Origin: an uncultured Bdellovibrio sp.
GTDB lineage: Bacteria; Bdellovibrionota; Bdellovibrionia; Bdellovibrionales; Bdellovibrionaceae
NCBI GenBank assembly: GCA_946482355.1
Contig: CAMLRE010000085.1
Span: 1-7,859, forward strand
DNA length: 7,859 nt
Direction: 5' to 3'
Below the pieces are notes generated by a model that saw nothing but the letters and a program-made list of their open reading frames with translations, was not told the origin of the DNA and searched no databases. The position numbers and the translations under genes are program-made. Below are positions 1 through 5,876 of the stretch, one piece after another; positions within the stretch are counted from its first letter, which is position 1; the number at the start of each line of letters is the position of its first letter.

Positions 1-1
1 C

Positions 2-787
2 ACAACACCGGGCGGACGCAACAACAGCGTGGGTTTTAAAGATGCCAGCGGAAATCTTTTTGTCTTCGGCGGAAATGGTTACGCAAGTGTTTCAAGCGGC
101 TATTTAAATGATTTATGGAAATATGACATCAGCACGAATCAGTGGGCATGGATGGCTGGTACGAGTGGAACAAACCAAGTTGGAAATTACGGAACACAAG
201 GTGTGACCACAGCCACAAATTATCCGGGATCGCGTTACTACTCTGTCGGTTTAACAGACTCGAGCGGAAATTTTTGGTTATTTGGTGGCGCCGGTTATGC
301 GGCGGCTGGTAGTGGTGAGCTGTACGATCTTTGGAAGTATAATACGACGACTAGTCAGTGGACATGGATGAAAGGTCCAAACACAACAAGCAATTACGGA
401 ACTTACGGAGCTCTTGGCAGAGAGGGCACAACTTATCAACCTGGCGGGCGACAAAGAGCAACGGGGTGGATTGATGCGAATGATAATATCTGGATTTTCG
501 GAGGCTGGGGATATGCAGCGGCCTCTTACCAAAATTTAGCTGATCTGTGGAGATATAATCCAACCACTAATATGTGGGCTTGGATGAGTGGATCAAATAT
601 TACCAATACAAATGGCGTTTATGGCACATTACAAACTCCATCGACACTAAGTGCACCAGGTAGCCGGCAGTCACCCGCAAGTTGGTACGGTGACGACGGA
701 AATCTTTGGATGTTTGGTGGCGCCGGCTATGGTGGCACCGGTACAACAGGTAATCTCAACGATCTGTGGAGATACCGACTAAAGTAA
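2..787 (+). CDS. Kelch-repeat beta-propeller protein, 5' partial
   Basis: The reading frame is open to the left edge, and the residues before the GTG at 29 (TTPGGRNNS) already match the repeat. The GTG is therefore not the start, and the true N-terminus lies outside the window. The visible part holds four blades, each with a PG(G/S)R opening, a GN-W-FGG core, a GY, an L-DLW-Y strand and a W-WM-G strand. The first three blades are exactly 72 residues each. The last stops after its DLWRY strand at a TAA, so the propeller probably closes with strands from the missing N-terminus. Kelch/galactose-oxidase-like propellers are usually binding scaffolds. No catalytic residue is evident, and location cannot be judged because any signal peptide is missing. 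Hand counts of three sampled lines give about 47% G+C, above the sampled downstream genes, perhaps only because it is Gly/Trp-rich. Confidence 0.88.
   Translation, partial: TTPGGRNNSVGFKDASGNLFVFGGNGYASVSSGYLNDLWKYDISTNQWAWMAGTSGTNQVGNYGTQGVTTATNYPGSRYYSVGLTDSSGNFWLFGGAGYAAAGSGELYDLWKYNTTTSQWTWMKGPNTTSNYGTYGALGREGTTYQPGGRQRATGWIDANDNIWIFGGWGYAAASYQNLADLWRYNPTTNMWAWMSGSNITNTNGVYGTLQTPSTLSAPGSRQSPASWYGDDGNLWMFGGAGYGGTGTTGNLNDLWRYRLK
8..787 (+). repeat. Four in-frame Kelch blade repeats, 216-bp period
   Basis: The PG(G/S)R blade openings start at 8, 224, 440 and 656, exactly 216 bp (72 codons) apart. The fourth unit is truncated at the stop codon. Short DNA identities sit at multiples of the period. 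The 11-mer cggaaatcttt is at 49 and 697 (three periods). The 14-mer tttggtggcgccgg is at 281 and 713 (two periods). A further 14-mer, gatctgtggagata, is at 542 and 761, one period plus one codon. The units are clearly homologous but diverged. Confidence 0.9.
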
Positions 788-789
788 GC

Positions 790-821
790 GTCTCACATTG
801 AGACATTCGTAAATTTTTTTT
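790..821 (+). terminator. Possible intrinsic terminator after the Kelch gene
   Basis: A perfect 6-bp inverted repeat (gtctca / tgagac, 790-795 and 799-804) with a 3-base loop begins 3 bp after the Kelch stop codon. An 8-T run lies at 814-821. The 9-base gap between stem and T-run is longer than in a textbook intrinsic terminator, so the call is moderate. The position suits it: directly after one gene and before the next unit's promoter-like site. Confidence 0.42.
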
Positions 822-826
822 CGCAT

Positions 827-854
827 TACAGTTTCCCGCTCTAAAGTCCGATAA
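827..854 (+). promoter_or_regulatory. Sigma-28 (FliA)-like promoter candidate
   Basis: TACAGTTT (827-834), 12 bases, then TCCGATAA (847-854). Against the classic FliA consensus TAAAGTTT-N11-GCCGATAA this is 7/8 and 7/8, with a spacer one base long. Initiation would fall around 861, giving a leader of about 25 bases that contains the AGGG ribosome site of the gene at 887. A TAAAG at 843 sits too close to the -10 to be its -35. Confidence 0.5.
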
Positions 855-886
855 ATACTTAGGTAATTTAGTGGGTTAGGGCGATT

Positions 887-2239
887 ATGGCAAAAGACCA
901 AAAACCGAAATCAGAAAAAGCGCAAACAGCGGATGATATTTTATCTTCGTTGATGGAAGATTTGAAGGACGTCGACAAGGCGACTTCAGATGATGTATTT
1001 GCAGATGATTTAGGTTTAGATCCTGAACTTTTCAAAAATATTTCTGCGCCTGAATCAGATGATGAAAATATCATTCAGTTAGAAGATGTTTCTTCATCGG
1101 GATTACTTTCTCCTGAAGAATTTAATATCGACGTTGATGATTCAGAACAGCCAGATGGCATGATCAGCACTGATGATGTGTTTGCAGTAACTGAAGATGT
1201 GAAAGATCCATTAGCACAATTTAATCTTTCTCCTGAAGAACCTGCTGCGGCAGAACCAGTTGTTGCGAAAGAAGAACCAAGTTTATTTGATAGTCCGTCA
1301 AGTGAACCTGTTGTTTCAGCAGCAGAAGTTATTCCACAACCGCCAACGAATATTCCAAGCGGTGAGCCAAGTTTATTTGGATCTTCTGATCCGGTGCCTG
1401 TACCTTCAAGCGGTTTTGCAGCTCTTGGTGTTGATGAAAAAACTGCGGCTACAGAAATTCAAAATGAAAATCCTGATTTATTAAAAAACTTTGCTGATAT
1501 TGACAATGGTGACGGTGAAAAAACTGTCGCGGTTGCCGGTTTCTCGCAACGTGCTTCTGAAGATTACGGTGATAAAGTTAAAGTTTCTGTAGGACAAATG
1601 CGTGGCAATGCGTTTTCAAGCGGTTACGCAGCTTGGGGCTCAGCAGATTCTAATTTAGCCCAGGCAGAAAACTTACGTATCGCTCAAGATAAAATTTTAG
1701 ATTTAGAGCGCGAAAATGAAAAACTTCGTTCACAAAACGAAGAATTGATTGCTGCCTCTGAGATCGTAAAAGAGCGTGCAGATTTATTAACATCACAGTT
1801 ACATGAGTTTAAAGCTGACCGCGATTCATTAGAGCAATCATTCAAAAACGAAACTCAGATTTTAAAAAGTCAGATGACGCGTAAAGATGCTGAGATCGTA
1901 AAAGCCCAGATGAAAATCGAAGAGCTTGAATCCAGAATGAAATTTGATTTAAAAAAGATCCGTGTGCGCGAACGCGAACTGGAAAATCGTCTAGAGTTAA
2001 TCCGTGCCGAGAAAAATGCGCTGGTTAAGACTAAAGACGAACAAATTCTGGATGTTCGCCGCAAATTAGACCAAGTCCAACTCGAAGTTGAAAGCTACCG
2101 TCAAAAATGTGTAGAATTAAATAAGGTCATCGACACGAATCAAGAGTCGTTCAAACGTACGACTCGTGCATTACGTTTAGCGATGGCGAACTTAGAGTTA
2201 CAAGAAGAAAATAAACCTCCACTGAAAAAAGTAGATTAA
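887..2239 (+). CDS. Acidic disordered/coiled-coil protein, unknown function
   Basis: 450 residues in two parts. Residues 1-255 are Asp/Glu/Pro/Ser-rich and look disordered. They contain duplicated short motifs: DDVFA at 35-39 and 96-100, LSPEE at 74-78 and 114-118, EPSLF at 130-134 and 160-164. Residues about 256-445 are a long charged heptad-like helix, almost certainly coiled coil. No signal peptide, membrane segment or enzyme motif is seen, so it is probably a cytoplasmic scaffold or filament-like protein. Its only Cys is near 408. Thr213 in EKTVAVAG resembles the Thr11 tail motif (EATVMG) of the nearby cyclase. The ATG is preceded by AGGG at 878-881 with a 5-base spacer. It heads the unit that continues into the phosphoesterase 15 bp downstream, behind a sigma-28-like site. 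I do not recognise a named family. Confidence 0.85.
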   Translation: MAKDQKPKSEKAQTADDILSSLMEDLKDVDKATSDDVFADDLGLDPELFKNISAPESDDENIIQLEDVSSSGLLSPEEFNIDVDDSEQPDGMISTDDVFAVTEDVKDPLAQFNLSPEEPAAAEPVVAKEEPSLFDSPSSEPVVSAAEVIPQPPTNIPSGEPSLFGSSDPVPVPSSGFAALGVDEKTAATEIQNENPDLLKNFADIDNGDGEKTVAVAGFSQRASEDYGDKVKVSVGQMRGNAFSSGYAAWGSADSNLAQAENLRIAQDKILDLERENEKLRSQNEELIAASEIVKERADLLTSQLHEFKADRDSLEQSFKNETQILKSQMTRKDAEIVKAQMKIEELESRMKFDLKKIRVRERELENRLELIRAEKNALVKTKDEQILDVRRKLDQVQLEVESYRQKCVELNKVIDTNQESFKRTTRALRLAMANLELQEENKPPLKKVD

Positions 2240-2254
2240 GCATAAAGAAAAACC

Positions 2255-3370
2255 ATGGCAGCAACGATCACGGACGACGTTAAAAGACCAGCAAAGAAGA
2301 TCAAATTAGTGATCAGTGATTTGCATTTGGGTAAAGGCCGTCTTTTAGAAGACGGTGGTCTTAACTCGCTTGAAGAATTCTATTACGCCGATAAGCTTGT
2401 TGAATTTTTTCAATTCTATTCTTCAGGCGCCTACCGTGATTACGAAGTTGAAGTGATCGTTAACGGTGATTTTTTAAATTTCTTACAAGTTGATTACAAA
2501 GGCCATTTTTTAACAGCAATCACAGAGACAATAGCTCTTGAAGTTTTAAAAAAAATTATCCAGGCGCATTCGCAGGTCTTTAAAGCGATGGGCGAATTTT
2601 TAGCACAACCTTTTAGACAAATCACTTATGTGATCGGTAATCACGATCAGGGCATGATGTTTCAGGCGTGCCGCGATTATTTAGATCAGTACGTCGGTAA
2701 ACCTCTGCAATATAAAAGCATTATTTATTTCGTTGATGGTATTCATATCGAACACGGTCATATGCACGAAGCAGCCAACAGAATGGATCCACGCAAATTT
2801 TTTATTAAACAAGGCGTGCCAGAGCCGATTTTAAATTTACCATTTGGCTCACATTTTTTTGTCGAGTTAGTTTTAAAAATTAAAGAACGTTATCCGCATG
2901 TTGATAAAATTCGTCCGTTCGGGGCGATGATTCGTTGGGCTTTGTTTAACGAAACCGCGGTGATGTTTAAATCAGTTGGTTTATTATCAAGATATATTTA
3001 TCAAATTTTATTTTCAGCAGACCCTCGTTATAAGTGGCCATTAAAAAAATTATTAAAAATCTTTTTAGAAAGCGCCATTTTTCCGGATTTAAGTCTGGCT
3101 GCCAAAAGAATTTTAGCTGATGAACGCGTGCATTCGGTGGTTTTTGGCCATACCCACGTTTACGAATACCGTAAATGGGGAACCCGAAAAGAATATTTTA
3201 ATACAGGCACTTGGACAGAACTGACCTCATTAGATGTCACGTCACTGGGTCGTATTACCAAATTAACTTATGTTCTTTTTGAATATACTGAAACTGATTC
3301 GCGTCCGCATGGTCGTTTAAAAGAGTGGAAGGGTTTTCACCGTATTGAAGAAGACGTAGCAGTTTCATAG
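2255..3370 (+). CDS. Calcineurin-like metallophosphoesterase, LpxH-like
   Basis: 371 residues carrying the full metallophosphoesterase motif set in order: SDLHLG (Asp22, His24), NGDF (Asp72), GNHD (Asn129, His130), EHGH (His167, His169) and FGHTH (His299, His301). These residues normally bind two divalent metals. The order resembles LpxH, the UDP-2,3-diacylglucosamine diphosphatase of lipid A synthesis, and its wider family. The protein is about 130 residues longer than typical LpxH. It has a wide gap between His24 and Asp72 and a roughly 130-residue, helix-rich basic/hydrophobic insertion between His169 and His299, which may contact membrane. The substrate is therefore uncertain; a lipid-linked nucleotide diphosphate is one option. 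No signal peptide is seen, so it probably acts in the cytoplasm or on the inner membrane face. The start follows the coiled-coil gene by 15 bp with only a weak AAAGA-type ribosome site, suggesting co-transcription. Confidence 0.88.
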   Translation: MAATITDDVKRPAKKIKLVISDLHLGKGRLLEDGGLNSLEEFYYADKLVEFFQFYSSGAYRDYEVEVIVNGDFLNFLQVDYKGHFLTAITETIALEVLKKIIQAHSQVFKAMGEFLAQPFRQITYVIGNHDQGMMFQACRDYLDQYVGKPLQYKSIIYFVDGIHIEHGHMHEAANRMDPRKFFIKQGVPEPILNLPFGSHFFVELVLKIKERYPHVDKIRPFGAMIRWALFNETAVMFKSVGLLSRYIYQILFSADPRYKWPLKKLLKIFLESAIFPDLSLAAKRILADERVHSVVFGHTHVYEYRKWGTRKEYFNTGTWTELTSLDVTSLGRITKLTYVLFEYTETDSRPHGRLKEWKGFHRIEEDVAVS

Positions 3371-3424
3371 GCGGCGGGCCAAAGTTGTATCATAATTTTT
3401 GAGGTAACCATAGGTCTAGGCTAA

Positions 3425-3450
3425 GATTGATCATGCTAATTTTATCAATC
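3425..3450. repeat. Inverted repeat upstream of the cyclase gene (possible operator)
   Basis: Perfect 7-bp arms GATTGAT (3425-3431) and ATCAATC (3444-3450) are separated by 12 bases. The centre-to-centre distance of the arms is 19 bp, near two helical turns, which suits a dimeric regulator. It spans the spacer of the candidate promoter, where a bound protein would block RNA polymerase. No T-run follows the second arm, so it is not a terminator. Confidence 0.35.
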
Positions 3451-3455
3451 ATACT
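3428..3455 (+). promoter_or_regulatory. Possible sigma-70-type promoter for the cyclase-PilZ pair
   Basis: TTGATC (3428-3433), 16 bases, then CATACT (3450-3455), each 4/6 to the housekeeping consensus. It lies in the 110-bp gap between the phosphoesterase and cyclase genes. It overlaps a perfect inverted repeat (3425-3450). No sigma-28-like match was found in this gap. The cyclase could instead be read from the upstream unit, as no clear terminator separates them. Confidence 0.3.
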
Positions 3456-3480
3456 GTTTGAGTAAAAGGTGAATTAAACA

Positions 3481-4404
3481 ATGTCGAAGAACAACGAACA
3501 ACAAGAAGCAACGGTGATGGGAGCGCTGAGCGACACTTTCAAAGGTGCGCTTAAACAAGCTGATGATGCTCCTCCGGCACTTGTTTGTCTTGTGGGTCCG
3601 ACAGAAGCTGTTGGTAAACAATGGCTTATCACTAAACCGGATATGACAATCGGTCGTTCTCCGGATTGCGACATCTACATTGCCGATGCTTCATTAAGCC
3701 GTTCGCACGCAAAAATCATGTTAGCCGGTTTTGAAGTGGTCATCATGGATATGAATTCAACGAACAAAACTTCGGTGAATGATCAAATGGCTGTTCCGAT
3801 GGTGCAAAAAAAATTACAAAACAGCGATCGAATAAAAGCTGGCAATGTGATTTTTAAATTCTTAGAAAAAGGCAGTATCGAAATTATCGCCAACCAAAAA
3901 ACTTTAGAAAAAGCTCAAAAAGATGCCTTAACAGGTGCTTACTCTAAAGGGGCGTTATTAGAAAAAGCTCCTGAAGTGATTCAAAGAGCTAAAAACTTAG
4001 GTGAACCTTTATCTGTTATTACTTTTGATATCGATTTCTTTAAAAAGATCAACGATGGTTTCGGCCATCCGGGTGGCGACTACGTCTTACGTGAGTTAGG
4101 AAAACTTATGCAAGCCCGTTTAGTTCGCGCCAACGATTATTTTGCCCGCTTCGGTGGTGAAGAGTTCGTTACACTTTTGCAAGCGACGAATTTAAAAACC
4201 GCTTCTGAAGTGGCTGAGCGTGTTCGTCAAACTGTCGAAGCGCACGAGTTTATTTTTGAAGGTCGTAAAGTTCCAGTAACAATTTCGATCGGTGTTTCGC
4301 AATTCAATAATACCGATACTTGGGAAACTGTTTATGACCGTGCTGATAAAGCTTTATACCAAAGTAAACAAAACGGCCGTAACAAGGTTACAGTCGCCAG
4401 CTAA
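3481..4404 (+). CDS. dgcB: FHA-GGDEF diguanylate cyclase, DgcB-like
   Basis: 307 residues that convert two GTP to cyclic di-GMP. Domains: a short N-terminal tail (1-30), an FHA phospho-Thr-binding domain (about 33-128; Gly58-Arg59-Ser60, Ser73-Arg74-x-His76 and STN at 93-95), then GGDEF (about 145-305). The active-site loop is GGEEF (225-229), with Asp183 as the other metal ligand, so it should be active. An RxxD inhibitory site (Arg216-Asp219) lies exactly five residues before the loop, predicting product feedback. There is no membrane segment. This matches B. bacteriovorus DgcB (Bd0742), which is required for prey invasion and whose FHA domain is reported to sense a phosphorylated N-terminal tail. 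Thr11 in EATVMG is the likely counterpart. AAGGTG at 3466-3471 with a 9-base spacer supports the ATG. The symbol is by architecture and tail, without a database check. Confidence 0.9.
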   Translation: MSKNNEQQEATVMGALSDTFKGALKQADDAPPALVCLVGPTEAVGKQWLITKPDMTIGRSPDCDIYIADASLSRSHAKIMLAGFEVVIMDMNSTNKTSVNDQMAVPMVQKKLQNSDRIKAGNVIFKFLEKGSIEIIANQKTLEKAQKDALTGAYSKGALLEKAPEVIQRAKNLGEPLSVITFDIDFFKKINDGFGHPGGDYVLRELGKLMQARLVRANDYFARFGGEEFVTLLQATNLKTASEVAERVRQTVEAHEFIFEGRKVPVTISIGVSQFNNTDTWETVYDRADKALYQSKQNGRNKVTVAS

Positions 4405-4417
4405 TATATAAAGGCGC

Positions 4418-5101
4418 ATGAATAATTTTTTCGAAAAACTTCCTAAATCTGAAATCGAAGTAATTTTTAAGAAAAATATTTTCGAAAAATGCCAGATCAC
4501 AATCGATGGCCGCACCAACGATATTGTTCCTGTAAACCTGACATCTTCAGAAGTCGAAAGATTTGCAAAGCTTTATATTCTTCCATTAGAAGTGCATGAA
4601 CTTAAAGACAAGCTTTGTGCTTTCAGTTTTCGCGTAGGAACACGTGTTTTCTTTTTTAAATCTAAGATTCTTCAGGATGCAAAAGGTTTCTACGTCGCAA
4701 CAAACGGCCTAGAGATGTTAGAGCTTCGCCGCCGCCGTCACGTGCGCTTTGAAGTGCCGGAAAATTTTCCGCATGAGTGCCATGTTGTCACATCATTAAA
4801 TAGAAATGCGCGCGTTGAAGCTAAGCTTATTAATTTTTCTGAATCAGGTGCAAAGATGACCGTGGCCGCTGATCTTGTGCTTTTTCAAAAAGGCAGCGGC
4901 GTGATTATTTCACTTAAAGTCGGAAAGCGTGCCGTGTTCTTAGTGGGCAGCGTAATTCGTTTCGTAAGCCGTAAACCTAAAGAAAGCCCTGAATTGGGTG
5001 TTGAGTTTGTAAACTTAACTGAAATCAAAAAAAGCCGCATCTTAAACGTGTGCGAAGATTTAACTCGCCTTATCGTTCAATCTAACCGTAAGCGCCGCTA
5101 A
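4418..5101 (+). CDS. PilZ-domain c-di-GMP receptor, YcgR-like two-domain
   Basis: 227 residues, cytoplasmic, with no signal or membrane segment. Residues 1-100 form a beta-rich N-terminal domain in the position of the YcgR-N/PilZN module. Residues about 103-215 are a PilZ domain with both parts of the c-di-GMP-binding signature: RRxxxR (Arg105, Arg106, Arg110) and NxSxxG (Asn139, Ser141, Gly144). It should therefore bind c-di-GMP rather than being a degenerate PilZ. YcgR-type proteins act on the flagellar motor or other motility or surface machinery; the output here is not visible. It starts 13 bp after the cyclase stop, so the two are almost surely co-transcribed. The ribosome site AAAGG ends only 3 bases before the ATG, an unusually short spacer that may lower its translation relative to the cyclase. 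Confidence 0.88.
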   Translation: MNNFFEKLPKSEIEVIFKKNIFEKCQITIDGRTNDIVPVNLTSSEVERFAKLYILPLEVHELKDKLCAFSFRVGTRVFFFKSKILQDAKGFYVATNGLEMLELRRRRHVRFEVPENFPHECHVVTSLNRNARVEAKLINFSESGAKMTVAADLVLFQKGSGVIISLKVGKRAVFLVGSVIRFVSRKPKESPELGVEFVNLTEIKKSRILNVCEDLTRLIVQSNRKRR

Positions 5102-5103
5102 AA

Positions 5104-5874
5104 TTATTTAAATTCAGCTAAATCTGCTGTTGTGCCCGGAAAGTAACTTACAAATCGGGTCATAAGTTTATTTTTTAAAACTTGGTTTGTATTTAATTTT
5201 AAACTTTCACGCATATACGGAAGCACATCTTCATTTTTTGCGTTGGTGTTTTTAAGCATGATCAAAGCTGTTGTTAAATTTAAAGCATCGGCGCTCCATT
5301 TGCCATCTTGGTCAAAGCTTGCGTGCCGTGAAAGTTCGCTGCCAAAGAATTTAATTTTTTCTTCTTTATCCAGCGTCATCATGTTCACTAAATTAATTAA
5401 TTGGCCGCGTTCAAAAGCTTCTGCGGCCGAAAGATTTTTAGTTACTTTTTCGATATGCGAAAAATTAATAGCTGCATTTTCATTAATCTTAGAAAAGGCG
5501 TAATTTAAAACTTCACCGTACCCAGGTGACGAATCTAAAACTTTTCCTAAACTAACCCATACCGCAATATCTTCTCCATTCGGCGTGTCTTTAAAAAGTG
5601 CTTGGGTTGTAGCCAAAGATTTCTGAACAGACTGATCCAACATTAAATTTTTTAAATAGACATCGTTTTTATAACGGCGGTCATTTAAATCTTCAGGAAC
5701 CATCGTGACATCATTATATTTTGCCGCAGTTTTAACGGCAGGTTCTTTTTTGGCTGTTGAAGATTGGTCAGTGACGTTTGAAGTGTCAGCGACTTCTTCA
5801 TTCGAATTAAATCCAGCTTTTTGCCAGTAAATAACAGCTGCAATGACTACGACGATGAGTATTTTGTATTTCAT
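5104..5874 (-). CDS. Membrane-anchored protein of unknown function
   Basis: 256 residues, not recognised. A Lys-containing start (MKYK) is followed by a hydrophobic stretch at residues 5-17. This is probably an uncleaved anchor placing the rest in the periplasm; there is no lipobox. Residues about 22-50 are a polar, Ser/Thr/Lys-rich linker. Residues about 58-250 look mostly alpha-helical and may form a repeat-like helical bundle. There is no cysteine anywhere and no catalytic motif. It starts 2 bp after the stop of the secreted protease-like gene, and its ribosome site AAGGGA lies inside that gene's last codons. Translational coupling and a shared task with that protein are likely, for example as an envelope-bound partner or inhibitor; this is guesswork from position. 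Its stop is 2 bp from the stop of the opposing PilZ gene. Confidence 0.8.
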   Translation of the reverse strand: MKYKILIVVVIAAVIYWQKAGFNSNEEVADTSNVTDQSSTAKKEPAVKTAAKYNDVTMVPEDLNDRRYKNDVYLKNLMLDQSVQKSLATTQALFKDTPNGEDIAVWVSLGKVLDSSPGYGEVLNYAFSKINENAAINFSHIEKVTKNLSAAEAFERGQLINLVNMMTLDKEEKIKFFGSELSRHASFDQDGKWSADALNLTTALIMLKNTNAKNEDVLPYMRESLKLNTNQVLKNKLMTRFVSYFPGTTADLAEFK

Positions 5875-5876
5875 AA

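Noticed and set aside
29..31. GTG as the start codon of the Kelch gene
   Set aside because: The in-frame residues upstream (PGGRNNS) continue the blade repeat, so the gene is merely cut by the window edge.
278..563. Two overlapping minus-strand open frames inside the Kelch gene
   Set aside because: They lie opposite a strongly repeated, clearly coding frame and show no domain or ribosome site; they are shadows.
843..854. TAAAG directly followed by TCCGATAA, looking like a complete FliA promoter
   Set aside because: The two halves are adjacent instead of about 11 bases apart. The correctly placed -35 is TACAGTTT at 827-834.
1260..1484. Small plus-strand frame inside the coiled-coil gene
   Set aside because: It is out of frame with the real gene, has low complexity and no plausible ribosome site of its own.
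3371..3480. A c-di-GMP riboswitch ahead of the cyclase gene
   Set aside because: The 110-base gap shows only a simple inverted repeat. I could not find the conserved GEMM-type helices or tetraloop/receptor pattern.
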